Positions 52,014 to 61,675 of a DNA stretch of 64,000 nt are shown here, piece after piece. How positions within the stretch are numbered: position 1 is the first letter of the stretch; every line of letters begins with the position of its first letter. The notes beneath the pieces were generated by a model that saw only the letters and a program-made list of their open reading frames with translations, was not told the origin of the DNA and did no database searches. This DNA is from Lentilactobacillus buchneri (GTDB lineage: Bacteria; Bacillota; Bacilli; Lactobacillales; Lactobacillaceae). A program made the translations under genes and the position numbers. The stretch spans positions 1,488,001 through 1,552,000 of the forward strand of contig NZ_CP073066.1 in NCBI RefSeq assembly GCF_018314255.1, given 5' to 3'.

Positions 52014-53642
52014 ATGGTAAAAATTACTGACGATTACCTGAACAATCAACAGGGGTTTGCTGACGCTGGAATTAAGGTTCCAACTTATGATATTAAACAA
52101 AAAACGGGCGCCACAAAATGGGTTCACTTCGGTGGCGGTAACTTATTCCGAGCTTTCCACGCTGCTATTGCCGATCGATTGCTTGAATCCGGTGATTTGG
52201 ATGCCGGCGTGGTCGTTGCTGAAACGCATGACAAGGACGTTGTCCAAGACGCCTATAAAAAATTTAACGATAAAATTCTCCGGGTGATTACCCACGAGGA
52301 TGGTAACTTTGAAAAAGAATTATTTGCTTCAGTTGCCGATGCCTTGTTCTTTGACCAAAGCAATCCCGATGGTTGGAACAAACTATTCAAGATTTTTGAA
52401 AATCCTGCTCTTCAGTTGGCGACTTTCTCAATTACTGAAAAAGGGTACAACTTGTGGGACAGCAAGGGTAACTTATTGCCAGCCATCGAAGATGATATCA
52501 AGAACGGTCCAGAGGCCCCCAAGAATAACATGGCTTCCCTGACTGCTTTGATGTTTGCCCGCTTTAAAGCCGGCAAATACCCAATGGCCTTACTGAGCAC
52601 TGATAACTTCTCTCAAAATGGTGAAAAACTCGAAAAAAGTGTTTTGACTATCGCTGAAGGCTGGGAGGAAAACGGGTTGGTGCCTGAAGCCTTCGTTGAT
52701 TATTTAAAAGACGACCACAAGGTTAGCTTCCCATTGTCAATGATCGACCGAATTACGCCTAATCCTTCAGAAGCCGTTTCAGAAAAGCTCAAGGCTGACG
52801 GCTTTGAAGACTATCAAATTTTCCATACGCCTGGCCACACCAATATCGCTGCCTTCACCAACACTGAAGAAGTTCATTATCTGGTGATTGAAGACGACTT
52901 TCCAAATGGCCGGCCAGCCTTGGACAAAGTCGCTGGCGTCACCCTGACTGATCGCGACACCGTCAATGATGCCGATGAGATGAAGGTTACCACCTGTTTG
53001 AATCCATTGCACACCGCGTTGGCTGTGAACGGCAGCCTGCTTGGCTTTGACTCAATTGCCAAAGAAGTCAGCGATCCAGACATGCTGAACCTGATCAAAC
53101 AAATTGGTTACGTTGAGGGGCTGCCGGTTGTTAAGGATCCTAAGGTTATCAACCCCAAGACCTTTATCGACCAGTTGGTGAACAAGCGTCTGCCTAACCC
53201 ATACATTCCGGATATGCCGCAGCGAATCGCTGCCGACACGTCACAGAAGCTGTCAATCCGTTATGGCGTCACCATCCAGCATTACATTGATGATCCCAAA
53301 CGTGATCCAAAAGACCTCCACTTCATTCCACTCGTTCTCGCAACTTGGTGCCGTTACCTGATGGCCATTGACGACCAAGGCAAACCATTTGAACCAAGCC
53401 GCGATCCACTCTTGGCAGAACTCCAACCAAAGGTCCAAGACATTAAGCTCGGCGAAAAGACCGACGTTCATGCCCACTTGAAAGACATCTTATCCAATCA
53501 GAAGATCTTCGGTCATGACTTATATGGAATTGGCCTGGGCGACGTTGTGGAAGGCTACTTTACCTCACAAATCAGCGGGGTTGGTGCAGTTCGCAAGACG
53601 CTTGAAGACACGTTATCAAAGTACGCTAAACAAATTAACTAA
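52014..53642 (+). CDS. uxuB: Fructuronate reductase (mannonate oxidoreductase), mannitol dehydrogenase family
   Basis: 542 residues, ATG behind CAGGAGG. Polyol/long-chain mannitol dehydrogenase family: N-terminal NAD site [20 protein letters not shown] and the middle motif [16 protein letters not shown]. Catalytic-lysine region: [13 protein letters not shown] and the later helical domain. In context with glucuronate isomerase it should reduce D-fructuronate to D-mannonate using NADH. First gene of the operon, 11 bp before uxaC. Confidence 0.9.
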   Translation: MVKITDDYLNNQQGFADAGIKVPTYDIKQKTGATKWVHFGGGNLFRAFHAAIADRLLESGDLDAGVVVAETHDKDVVQDAYKKFNDKILRVITHEDGNFEKELFASVADALFFDQSNPDGWNKLFKIFENPALQLATFSITEKGYNLWDSKGNLLPAIEDDIKNGPEAPKNNMASLTALMFARFKAGKYPMALLSTDNFSQNGEKLEKSVLTIAEGWEENGLVPEAFVDYLKDDHKVSFPLSMIDRITPNPSEAVSEKLKADGFEDYQIFHTPGHTNIAAFTNTEEVHYLVIEDDFPNGRPALDKVAGVTLTDRDTVNDADEMKVTTCLNPLHTALAVNGSLLGFDSIAKEVSDPDMLNLIKQIGYVEGLPVVKDPKVINPKTFIDQLVNKRLPNPYIPDMPQRIAADTSQKLSIRYGVTIQHYIDDPKRDPKDLHFIPLVLATWCRYLMAIDDQGKPFEPSRDPLLAELQPKVQDIKLGEKTDVHAHLKDILSNQKIFGHDLYGIGLGDVVEGYFTSQISGVGAVRKTLEDTLSKYAKQIN

Positions 53643-53653
53643 GGAGACAAACC

Positions 53654-55078
53654 ATGTCATTATTGAATGATGATTTCTTATTGACCACGCCAATGGCCAA
53701 AAAGCTGTTCCATGATCATGCTGAAAAAATGCCGATCATCGATTTCCATTGTCATTTGGATCCAAAGGAAATCTATGAAAACAAAAATTACAAGAACATC
53801 AGTCGAATTTGGATTAACGAAGGCAACTTTGGCGACCATTATAAATGGCGGTTGATGCGCGCAAATGGTGTGCCAGAAGATTTGATTACCGGCGACGGCG
53901 ATGATTACCAGAAGTTTCTTGCATGGGCCGGCACGATTGAAAAAGCCCTCGGCAACCCACTGTTTGAGTGGACTCATCTCGAACTGCGCCGTTTCTTTGG
54001 GATTAATGATGTCTTTAATACCAAGACCGCTCCTGCCATTTGGGAAAAGGCCAATCAGCTGTTAGCCACCGATGATTTTAAACCACGCAATTTGATTAAG
54101 CGTTCAAATGTTCAAGTTGTCTGCACGACTGATGACCCCGCTTCTGATTTGAAGTACCACAAGTTGCTCAAAAAAGAAGAAGACCAAAATGGCTTCAAAG
54201 TATTGCCGGCAATGCGTCCGGACAAGGCGTTCAACTTGACTGATGACGGTTACGGCGATTATCTTGACCAACTTGCAAAAGTTTCCGGCAAAAAGATTAC
54301 TTCATTTAAGAGCCTGGTTGGCGCCCTTCGGCAACGGTTCCAGTACTTCGAAAGCCTGGGCGGCCGATTGTCAGACCACGGTCTCAACTTCTTCCACTTT
54401 GTAAAAGCTTCAGACGATGAAATGAACGATATCATCGACAAAGCCCGCAATAATAAGCAACTCACCAAGACTGAAATCGACCAGTATCAAACCATGCTGG
54501 TTGAAGCCCTGATGCATCTGAACAAAGAATTCAACTGGACGATGCAGTTCCACATGAATGTCATCCGAAACGCTAACAAGCCCATGCTGAAGAGCTTTGG
54601 GACTGATGGTGGATTTGACTCCATGGGAACCCAGCCTGATTTGGCCCAGCAATTCATGAAACTCTTGATGGATGCGCAGGAAGAGGACCAAATCCCTAAG
54701 ATGATCATTTACTCATTGAATCCAAATGACTGGATGGAATTAGCAACCGGAATGGGTGATTTCCAGCAAGACGGCGTTCAAAAGCTGCAGTTGGGAGCTG
54801 CCTGGTGGTTTAACGACACCTTCAGCGGGATGAAGAAACAGTTGACGATCATGGCTGAAGAAAGTCTTCTGCCTAACTTCGTCGGCATGCTGACCGATTC
54901 GCGGAGTTTCCTGTCATATCCACGTCACGAGTACTTCCGCCGCGTCTTATGTAATGTCATTGGTGAATGGGCTGAACGTGGCCAAGCACCAGATGACGAA
55001 GATTACTTGGGCAAAATTGTTGAAGATATTTCATATAATAATGCCCACGATCAGTTCCATTTCTTTGATCGAGATTAA
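53654..55078 (+). CDS. uxaC: Glucuronate (uronate) isomerase
   Basis: 474 residues, family length, ATG behind AAGGAG. The TIM-barrel amidohydrolase metal motif is [49 protein letters not shown] and [19 protein letters not shown] are typical UxaC blocks. It converts D-glucuronate to D-fructuronate, or D-galacturonate to D-tagaturonate. With UxuB downstream in the pathway, glucuronate is the probable substrate. Confidence 0.97.
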   Translation: MSLLNDDFLLTTPMAKKLFHDHAEKMPIIDFHCHLDPKEIYENKNYKNISRIWINEGNFGDHYKWRLMRANGVPEDLITGDGDDYQKFLAWAGTIEKALGNPLFEWTHLELRRFFGINDVFNTKTAPAIWEKANQLLATDDFKPRNLIKRSNVQVVCTTDDPASDLKYHKLLKKEEDQNGFKVLPAMRPDKAFNLTDDGYGDYLDQLAKVSGKKITSFKSLVGALRQRFQYFESLGGRLSDHGLNFFHFVKASDDEMNDIIDKARNNKQLTKTEIDQYQTMLVEALMHLNKEFNWTMQFHMNVIRNANKPMLKSFGTDGGFDSMGTQPDLAQQFMKLLMDAQEEDQIPKMIIYSLNPNDWMELATGMGDFQQDGVQKLQLGAAWWFNDTFSGMKKQLTIMAEESLLPNFVGMLTDSRSFLSYPRHEYFRRVLCNVIGEWAERGQAPDDEDYLGKIVEDISYNNAHDQFHFFDRD

Positions 55079-55143
55079 CCAAATCGCAGAACTAGTATGT
55101 TAGTGCACCAACAATTATGATTTAAAATTAAGGAGAGAACATC

Positions 55144-56136
55144 ATGGAATACAATATCGCAGTTGTTAATTCAAATAGTTTTGGTCAGGTCTTCACAGAG
55201 CATTGGAAGGAATTGGAAGGCATTGGGACTGTTAAGCGGTTCATGCTGCCAACCGACATTGACGGTAAATCTTTAGCTGAAAAGCTTCACGGCTTTAACG
55301 TCATTATTGCCAGTGTGACCCCGTTCTTTAACAAAGAATTCTTCGATAACAAAGATGAACTTTTGTTAATTTCCCGTCACGGAATCGGCTTTAACAACGT
55401 TGATTTACACGCTGCCAAAGAACATGGCACTCAAGTTGCCATCGTCCCACAAAAGGTTGAACGAAATTCCGTTGCTGAAAACGAACTCGCCAATTTGATG
55501 GCCTTGGTTCGCCAAGTTGTTCCTTCATCAGAACGCGAACGCGCCGGCCGTTATGAAGACCGTGCCCAATTCATGGGTAACGAATTCAGTGGTAAGACAT
55601 TTGGTGTGATTGGCTGTGGTAACATCGGCAGCCGAGTTGCTGAATTGTTCAGTATCTTTGGTGGACCAGTCTTAGTCAACGATCCACATCCGGCAACTGA
55701 ACCGGAATGGTTTACCAACAACAACGTTGAACGCGTTGACCTTGAAACTTTGCTTAGCCGCTGTGATTATATTTCATTGAATGCTTCTCTGGATGACACC
55801 AGCCTTCATATGATTAACTCCAAGACCATTAAGAGCCTCAAGAAGGGTGCTTACATTTGTAATAATGCCCGTGGTGCCCTGGTTGAAGAAGACGCCATCA
55901 GCGCCGCCATCAAGTCTGGTCAGCTCTCCGGCTACGCTGCCGATGCAATGGAAGTTGAACCGGTTAAGGCAGACCATCCATTCTTGAAGAACGACCGGAT
56001 CCTGGTTACGCCACATACTTCTGCTTATACTTATGAATGTCTTCACGGCATGGGCGAAAAATGTGTCAGCGATGTTAAGGCAATTGTTGCCGGCAAACGT
56101 CCGGGACGTGAGTTGACTCATAACTTGGACGATTAA
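55144..56136 (+). CDS. D-isomer-specific 2-hydroxyacid dehydrogenase
   Basis: 330 residues, ATG behind AAGGAGAG. NAD-binding GVIGCGNIGSRVAELF; the catalytic Arg lies in NNARGALVEED (or the later conserved position), and the Glu/His pair is in AADAMEVEP...VTPHTSAYTYEC. The family reduces 2-keto acids to D-2-hydroxyacids; 2-ketogluconate reductases (GhrB type) belong here. Its place between uxaC and a gluconate-type kinase suggests work on an aldonate or 2-ketoaldonate at C2. The exact substrate is unproven. Confidence 0.9.
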   Translation: MEYNIAVVNSNSFGQVFTEHWKELEGIGTVKRFMLPTDIDGKSLAEKLHGFNVIIASVTPFFNKEFFDNKDELLLISRHGIGFNNVDLHAAKEHGTQVAIVPQKVERNSVAENELANLMALVRQVVPSSERERAGRYEDRAQFMGNEFSGKTFGVIGCGNIGSRVAELFSIFGGPVLVNDPHPATEPEWFTNNNVERVDLETLLSRCDYISLNASLDDTSLHMINSKTIKSLKKGAYICNNARGALVEEDAISAAIKSGQLSGYAADAMEVEPVKADHPFLKNDRILVTPHTSAYTYECLHGMGEKCVSDVKAIVAGKRPGRELTHNLDD

Positions 56137-56187
56137 CGCGTTCCGGTTATATAAATGACAACCCGAGAACCTGAAACGGAGAATGTG

Positions 56188-57735
56188 ATGATGGATTATA
56201 TTATTGGAATTGACGTTGGGACGACCAGCACCAAAGCGCTGATTTATGATACCGACGGCAATATTTATGGCAAGGCCAATAAGGGCTATCCGCTTTATCA
56301 AGACACCCCTGATATGGCCGAAGAAGATCCGGATGAGATTTTCAACGCGACGGTTTCTGCCATGCAGGAAGTGGTGGCAAAAGCCAACATAACGGATGGC
56401 AAAGTGATTGCCATTTCCTGGTCTGCCCAACAGCACAGCTTGATTGCCTTGGATAAGGACTTTAAGCCGCTGACCAGGTCGTTGACGTGGGCTGACAACC
56501 GTTCCCAGAAGTATGCGGCGGAATACAAACAGAATGGCCGCGGGATGGAAATGTACAAACGAACCGGTTTGCCAATCCACCCGATGGGACCTTTCTACAA
56601 ATTGCTTTATTTTAAAAATGAACGACCGGAAATCTTTGGCCAGGCCGCCTATTGGGTGGGCATCAAAGAATATATCATCTGGAAGTATACCGGGGTGCTC
56701 AAAGAAGAAGTCTCAATGGCTGCCGCAACCGGCCTGTTGAACATGAATTCTGCCCAATGGGACGAGGAAGCACTCAAAGAAACCGGCCTCACTGAAAAAC
56801 AACTGCCTGAGTTGGTTGATACGACTGATAAATTCCAAGGAATTAAGCCAGAGTATGCCAAAGTGATTGGCATTGACAAGGACGTCTATTTTGTCATGGG
56901 CGCTACTGATGGCGCATTATCAACGATTGGTGTCGGCGCGATTCAAACCGGCGTCCTGGCAATCAACATCGGGACTTCGGCTGCCGTTCGGACCTTCGTC
57001 GACAAACCGCGGGTGGATCCCAAAGCCCGTTTGTACTGCTACCCAGTCATGAAGGGCAAGTATCTGGTTGGCGGCCCGATCAACAATGGTGGCATTGTCC
57101 TCAACTGGGCCCATGATTCACTGTTTGGCGGTGAAGTTGAAGCAGCAAAACTGCTGCACATCGACTCTTACGACATGCTTTCAAAGATTGCTGCCACGGT
57201 GCCAGCTGGGTCTGATGGCTTAATTTTCCATCCATACCTTGGCGGTGAACGTGCCCCATTATGGGATGCCAATGCCCGCGGGTCGTTCTTCGGCCTTAAT
57301 CGCAAGCATACCCGCGCCCACATGATTCGTGCGGTTATGGAAGGGATTATGTACAATCTGTACTCAGTTACCTTGGCACTGAAAGAAGTTACCGGCGAAC
57401 CCAAGGCCGTTCTGGCTGCCGGCGGATTCGCGCGGTCAACTCTTTGGACCCAGATGATGGCCGATATCTTCGAGCACAATATTGTCATTCCTGAATCTTA
57501 CGAGAGTGGTAGTTTGGCAGCGATGTTTCTTGCCAAAATGGCTTTGGGATTGGAAGACAACCTTGAAGACATTAAGAAGTATATGGGCAAGGAAACCGTG
57601 TATGAACCAAACGAGGACGTCTTTAAACGTTATCGAACCCTGATGCCGATTTATCTGCGGCTCAGTCGCGATCTTTCTAAAGAATATGAAGGAATTGCGG
57701 AGTATCAACGTGAATTTTCAGATACTGATGAATAA
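56188..57735 (+). CDS. FGGY-family carbohydrate kinase, gluconokinase-like
   Basis: 515 residues from ATG 56188 (or 56191, MDYIIGIDVGTTSTKA) after CGGAG; the frame begins 11 codons earlier without a ribosome site. ATP/substrate motifs: IGIDVGTTSTKALIYDTDG, SWSAQQHSLIALD, TWADNRS, MGATDGALSTIGVG, INIGTSAAVR, FHPYLGGERAPLWDANARG and AAGGFARSTLWTQMMAD. Size and motifs match bacterial gluconate kinases (GntK, about 513 residues) best; xylulokinase is the alternative. It would make 6-phosphogluconate, the substrate of Gnd at 39178. Last gene of the hexuronate operon. Confidence 0.88.
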   Translation: MMDYIIGIDVGTTSTKALIYDTDGNIYGKANKGYPLYQDTPDMAEEDPDEIFNATVSAMQEVVAKANITDGKVIAISWSAQQHSLIALDKDFKPLTRSLTWADNRSQKYAAEYKQNGRGMEMYKRTGLPIHPMGPFYKLLYFKNERPEIFGQAAYWVGIKEYIIWKYTGVLKEEVSMAAATGLLNMNSAQWDEEALKETGLTEKQLPELVDTTDKFQGIKPEYAKVIGIDKDVYFVMGATDGALSTIGVGAIQTGVLAINIGTSAAVRTFVDKPRVDPKARLYCYPVMKGKYLVGGPINNGGIVLNWAHDSLFGGEVEAAKLLHIDSYDMLSKIAATVPAGSDGLIFHPYLGGERAPLWDANARGSFFGLNRKHTRAHMIRAVMEGIMYNLYSVTLALKEVTGEPKAVLAAGGFARSTLWTQMMADIFEHNIVIPESYESGSLAAMFLAKMALGLEDNLEDIKKYMGKETVYEPNEDVFKRYRTLMPIYLRLSRDLSKEYEGIAEYQREFSDTDE

Positions 57736-57744
57736 TTGGATTGA

Positions 57745-57794
57745 GGCGCCAATTCGTTTCTGCCGGTTGCGCGAAATGGATTGGCGCTTTTTTG
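57745..57794 (+). terminator. Terminator of the hexuronate operon
   Basis: Stem GCGCCAAT / ATTGGCGC (57746-57753 with 57780-57787), T7 tail. Confidence 0.9.
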
Positions 57795-57946
57795 GTTGTG
57801 CGATGATTCACCCAATTTGGTAGTGATTTTGGAAAATTAAAATAGCTAATATTGTCACAAACTCCTAACAAATAGTATACTTTTAGTTGTGGTTACGTTT
57901 TCATTTCGAATGGAAATATCCAATAAAAACAACGGAGGTACTGATT

Positions 57947-59116
57947 ATGTCCAAAGTTCTGATTGTCAACGCAGGAAGTTCATCATTAAAATTCAAATTG
58001 TTTGAAATGCCCCAAGAAAAGGTGCTCGCTGACGGTGAGGTTGAGCGGTTGAACATGCCCGGCTCCAAAGTCAAAATCAAGTATGGCGACGGTGAAGTCT
58101 ATAAAGCCGAAGAAGATAAGATTGATTACGAGCGTTCGGCGGGGATTATGTTGAACAATCTTAAAGATCTTGGCGTCATCGATCATTTACGGGATATTGA
58201 CGCAATCGGTAACCGAGTTGTGGCTGGAAGTGACATCTTTGATAAAGTCGTCAAAATCGACGATGATAGTTTGTCACAAATTGTTGAGTTGGGCGATATT
58301 GCGCCGATTCATAATCCAGTCGAAGCTGAATACATTGAAATTATCCGCAGAATTTTGCCGGACACTGATCAGTATGCGATTTTTGACAGTGCCTTCTTTA
58401 AAGACGTTCCGGAAGTCAATTCGATTTACGGGATTCCCTATGAACTGACCAAGAAATTTACCATTCGTCGCTATGGTGAACATGGGATTAACCATGGTTT
58501 CATTACACAAGAAGCTGAAAAGGCGTTGGGCAATGACCACGCTAAATTAGTGACCCTTCATTTGGGCTCAGGGGCTTCTGTTGCTGCTGAAAAAGACGGC
58601 AAGTGTTATGACACTTCGATGGGGTTCACGCCGATGAACGGTCTTGTGATGGGGACTCGTTCCGGGGATGTCGACCCAGCCTTGGTACCTTTCTTTATGA
58701 AGAAAATGGGTGCCAGTGCTGAAGAAGTCATTGATATGTTCAACAAGCGTTCCGGCCTATTAGGCGTCTCTGGCGTTTCCTCTGATATGCGTGATTTGGA
58801 AGACTCTGATGATGACCGTGCCAAATTAGCCTTGGATATGTTTGTCAACCGAACGGTTAAGTATGCCGCCAGCTACATCACTGAACTCGGTGGTGTCGAT
58901 GCCATCGTCTTCTCTGGTGGGATTGGTGAGCATGACAAATGGGTTCGCGAACAGGTTGTTAAGAAGCTGGAAATTTTCGGCATCAAATTGGACGGCGACC
59001 TTAACGAGCAGCAAAAGCCCGGCGACTTGGGCACCAAAGATTCATCAGCCAGAATCCTCTTAATTCCAGCTAATGAAGAGTTGGCAATGGTCCGGGATGT
59101 GGCCGCAGCCCTTTAA
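57947..59116 (+). CDS. ackA: Acetate kinase
   Basis: 389 residues from ATG 57947 (MSKVLIVNAGSSSLKFKLFE) behind CGGAGG; 20 extra codons upstream are not supported by a ribosome site. ASKHA-kinase signatures: VNAGSSSLKFKLF, MGFTPMNGLVMGTRSGDVDP and VFSGGIGEH. It converts acetyl phosphate from phosphoketolase plus ADP to acetate and ATP, which is the extra ATP of heterofermenters when NADH is disposed of elsewhere. Confidence 0.97.
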   Translation: MSKVLIVNAGSSSLKFKLFEMPQEKVLADGEVERLNMPGSKVKIKYGDGEVYKAEEDKIDYERSAGIMLNNLKDLGVIDHLRDIDAIGNRVVAGSDIFDKVVKIDDDSLSQIVELGDIAPIHNPVEAEYIEIIRRILPDTDQYAIFDSAFFKDVPEVNSIYGIPYELTKKFTIRRYGEHGINHGFITQEAEKALGNDHAKLVTLHLGSGASVAAEKDGKCYDTSMGFTPMNGLVMGTRSGDVDPALVPFFMKKMGASAEEVIDMFNKRSGLLGVSGVSSDMRDLEDSDDDRAKLALDMFVNRTVKYAASYITELGGVDAIVFSGGIGEHDKWVREQVVKKLEIFGIKLDGDLNEQQKPGDLGTKDSSARILLIPANEELAMVRDVAAAL

Positions 59117-59158
59117 GACTCATAGATCGGTCGATTGTTTCAAATAAAACAAATGAAA

Positions 59159-59203
59159 TTCTCCTCAAGTTAAAGGAAGTCCTTTAGCCTGAGGAGATTT
59201 TTT
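59159..59203 (+). terminator. Terminator after ackA
   Basis: Stem CTCCTCA / TGAGGAG (59161-59167 with 59190-59196) with inner AAAGGA/TCCTTT, then T6. Confidence 0.9.
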
Positions 59204-59287
59204 GGCTTTCAGATCAAAAAAATAAAAATCACGAAAGAAAATTGCGTAATTACTAATTATGGCATGCAAAGCGAGGGGGAACTCAGC

Positions 59288-59356
59288 ATGCGCAACGGTG
59301 GCAGATTCTGTTACACCGGGCTGCCTGCTGATACTTTTAAACATTTCGGCAGGTAG
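59288..59356 (+). CDS. Candidate 22-residue leader peptide before the CPBP gene
   Basis: MRNGGRFCYTGLPADTFKHF plus two residues, preceded by an excellent GAGGGGG ribosome site 8 bases upstream. The stop lies 21 bases before the CPBP protease start. Inside it, GGCAG (59300-59304), CTGCC (59321-59325) and GGCAG (59348-59352) allow two mutually exclusive hairpins, the second followed by T6 at 59362. This resembles an attenuator, but the peptide could be chance. Confidence 0.4.
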   Translation: MRNGGRFCYTGLPADTFKHFGR

Positions 59357-59377
59357 TCAACATTTTTTGAGAAAGTA

Positions 59378-60163
59378 GTGATTTTATTGATTATCAAAAG
59401 CCGTCGGTCATGGATTGAACAAATCGTGATGGCGATTTTCTTCCTGATTGTCTACGTCATTGAGATGCTGGCATTTCAACATACGGCACCAATTGTTTTT
59501 TCGGTGATCCAACTGGTTTATGGTTTGATCGTCTTTGCCTTCGTGTACGTGGAGGTGGGAACGTATAAGGTAACAACCACCCGGTTGAAATTAACCACTA
59601 ATTTGAAGGTGTGGTTCGCAATTTTTGCTGCCACGGTGATCGGGATGCTGTTACTGGAAGAGTTGCCAGCGACCGTCGTCACCACTTTGACGACCCGACA
59701 CGTTGTGGTTAACACTCTGATTGCTCTGACAGCCGGATTCTTTGAAGAAAGTCTGGTCCGAGGATTGGTGTTTTCCGCCTTCCTACAAAACGCCAAGAAC
59801 CACCGGCGTTCCCTGAAATTCACCAAAGCTGCCATCTATTCCTCGCTGGTGTTTGGCGGCCTGCATATGATGAATATGAGTCAGGACAACATCGAAGGCG
59901 TGATTCAGCAAGTCGTTTATACAGTCGTGCTAGGCCTCTTGTTGGTTGTGATTCGCGTGACGACCAATACTTTGATCTGGCCGATTGCCCTGCACTTCTT
60001 GATTGATTGGCAACCTGATATTGCTTCGGGCGCAGTACCTGATGCAACGAACTGGTTGGTGATTATCGGCGTCTTTGGTGTCATTCTGGTCGCTAGTGTG
60101 ATTTACCTCGTAAAATTTGATCGTGAATATGAGAAGCAGCAAGCACAGAGCACAATTGGCTAA
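59378..60163 (+). CDS. CPBP-family intramembrane metalloprotease (Abi/CAAX type)
   Basis: 261 residues, probable GTG start (TTG 59387 is the alternative; ribosome site weak in both). Seven to eight helices. The three CPBP motifs are intact: EE-x3-R in FFEESLVRGLVF, F-x3-H in FGGLHMMNM, and H-x3-D in ALHFLIDW. Bacterial members serve in bacteriocin self-immunity or protein processing; the substrate is unknown. Confidence 0.92.
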   Translation: MILLIIKSRRSWIEQIVMAIFFLIVYVIEMLAFQHTAPIVFSVIQLVYGLIVFAFVYVEVGTYKVTTTRLKLTTNLKVWFAIFAATVIGMLLLEELPATVVTTLTTRHVVVNTLIALTAGFFEESLVRGLVFSAFLQNAKNHRRSLKFTKAAIYSSLVFGGLHMMNMSQDNIEGVIQQVVYTVVLGLLLVVIRVTTNTLIWPIALHFLIDWQPDIASGAVPDATNWLVIIGVFGVILVASVIYLVKFDREYEKQQAQSTIG

Positions 60164-60184
60164 CAAGTGAATTTTTCCATCAAT

Positions 60185-60230
60185 AAAGAGCTCCAGATAA
60201 GGACGGTTTCGTTCTTATCTGGAGCTCTTT
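60185..60230. terminator. Bidirectional terminator
   Basis: Perfect 17-bp stem AAAGAGCTCCAGATAAG / CTTATCTGGAGCTCTTT (60185-60201 with 60214-60230). Confidence 0.92.
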
Positions 60231-60264
60231 GAGTTGTTTGAGAAATGTTTGATTAATGATGGGT

Positions 60265-61281
60265 CTAGAATTCAACCTTGTACTTAATGCTGTAGGTCTT
60301 TTCTTCACCAGCTGGCAAGGTGACATCACCAAAGTCTTCGTGGTTAGGGGTGTCTGGCAAGTTTTGGGCTTCCAAAGCAATTGCCATGTATGGGCCGCCT
60401 TTTCCGCGGAGATAGTTGGTGCCGGTTAAATCATCCGGTGTGAAGACAACCAATGCATTGCGCTTGGAACTGATCGAAATGCTGCGGCCACTTTCGGGAT
60501 CGGATAAGGTTGCGACTGGTTCGTCGTCTTGATGGTCATTGATTTCAAAGACTTCATCATAACTGTGACCAACTTCGGCCTTCATGTCGGCGATACCGAC
60601 TTTGAGGTTTTGGTTATCGCGGAAGTCGTATGGGGTGTCATCCACGGCGACTTTCTTACCGGTTGGTGTCTTGTCCTTGTTCAATTCAAGGTACTTGTCG
60701 GCGTTGATTTGAAGTGATTGGCCGTTGATGCTGTCACCCTCACTCAAGTTGAAGTACATATGCTGGGTTGGGTTGAACAAAGTGTCGGCGTCACTCTTGG
60801 CACTGTAAGTAGCGGTTAATTCATTATCGTTATTGAGTGAGAAAGTAATCTTGACGTCGATGTTGCCGGGGAATGAATCCTCAGAAGAGTCGATGTGCTT
60901 GGTGAAGACGATGGTGTCACCATCAAATGATCCGTCCCAGATTTGGGTGTTGAACCCGTGGGGGCCACCATGCAAAGTCGTGGTGCCTTCGTTTGAATCA
61001 ACGTGGTATTCCTGACCCTTGATCTTGAAAGTACCGTTGGTGATTCGGCCGGCGGTTCGACCGATTGCTTGGCAGAAGTATTGATTCTTCATCAATTCTT
61101 CACTGCTGGGCACACTGACCAAAATATTGGTTGGTTTGCCGTCAGGTCCGGGAACGTTGAATTCTTCCAGGGTTGCCCCAAAGGTAATTGCTGAAACAGA
61201 AACGTTGTGATCGTTGGTAATGGTGAACTTTTCAATGTCTTGACCATCTAACTTATCGAACAATTCTTTCTTGGTATTCAT
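60265..61281 (-). CDS. galM: Aldose 1-epimerase
   Basis: 338 residues from ATG 61279-61281 (MNTKKELFDKLDGQD) behind AAGGAG; the frame runs on 30 codons upstream without support. GalM motifs: GRTAGRITNGTFKIKGQEYH, TTLHGGPHGFNTQIWD (catalytic His), FNPTQHMYFNLSEG (second His) and YMAIALEAQNLPD (catalytic Glu). It interconverts alpha and beta anomers of galactose, glucose or pentoses. Position beside AraR and a pentose symporter suggests use in arabinose/pentose metabolism. Confidence 0.95.
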   Translation of the reverse strand: MNTKKELFDKLDGQDIEKFTITNDHNVSVSAITFGATLEEFNVPGPDGKPTNILVSVPSSEELMKNQYFCQAIGRTAGRITNGTFKIKGQEYHVDSNEGTTTLHGGPHGFNTQIWDGSFDGDTIVFTKHIDSSEDSFPGNIDVKITFSLNNDNELTATYSAKSDADTLFNPTQHMYFNLSEGDSINGQSLQINADKYLELNKDKTPTGKKVAVDDTPYDFRDNQNLKVGIADMKAEVGHSYDEVFEINDHQDDEPVATLSDPESGRSISISSKRNALVVFTPDDLTGTNYLRGKGGPYMAIALEAQNLPDTPNHEDFGDVTLPAGEEKTYSIKYKVEF

Positions 61282-61316
61282 AGCATCTTTCTCCTTACGA
61301 AAATAAATTACGGTTG

Positions 61317-61365
61317 TGAAACCGCTTTTATCTGTATTATAATATGTTTTTGTACGGTGATGCAA
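61317..61365 (-). promoter_or_regulatory. galM promoter with cre-like site
   Basis: On the minus strand: TTGCAT (61360-61365), 18-base spacer, TATAAT (61336-61341), followed by TGAAACCGCTTTTA (plus-strand reading, 61317-61330), which fits cre at all but one fixed position. Confidence 0.65.
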
Positions 61366-61378
61366 TACCAATTTTTTA

Positions 61379-61394
61379 ATTTATCCGTATAATT
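61379..61394. promoter_or_regulatory. AraR-like operator 1
   Basis: ATTTATCCGTATAATT, close to the palindrome ATTTAT-n-CG-n-ATAAAT and to operator 2 at 62881-62896. It lies between galM and the small membrane ORF/araR. Confidence 0.6.
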
Positions 61395-61466
61395 CTATAT
61401 AAATTTTACTCAAAGTATGATATTTTTATTACTGGAGTATTTTATTTAAATTCGAGAGGTTATATT

Positions 61467-61640
61467 ATGACGACAATTTTGTATGTTTTATCGGGGATTA
61501 CCGATTTATTAATTATTGCTTTTATCTTTATGGCAATGTATGAATTCGCCAGAAAAGATCAGACGAAGCCCAATCACCATTTTGGTATCTGGGCAATCGT
61601 TTGTGTCTTCATTACTTTTGGCTTGTTAATGTTAACGTAG
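61467..61640 (+). CDS. Small membrane protein (57 aa), hypothetical
   Basis: Starts MTTILYVLSGITDLLIIAFI behind GAGAGGT. Two hydrophobic helices with a charged loop (YEFARKDQTKPNHHFG) between. It sits 35 bp before araR on the same strand, so it is likely co-transcribed with it, downstream of an AraR-like operator. Function unknown. Confidence 0.65.
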   Translation: MTTILYVLSGITDLLIIAFIFMAMYEFARKDQTKPNHHFGIWAIVCVFITFGLLMLT

Positions 61641-61675
61641 AACACTTATCAATTTGAACGCGGGGGGATCTCATC

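Noticed and set aside
55774-56580. 268-codon leftward frame opposite the hydroxyacid dehydrogenase and kinase genes
   Set aside because: Antisense to two conserved genes, no ribosome site, no domain, composition of a shadow frame.
56188-57735. Xylulokinase assignment
   Set aside because: Length, motifs and the hexuronate operon fit gluconokinase better and no xylose isomerase is present; kept only as an alternative.
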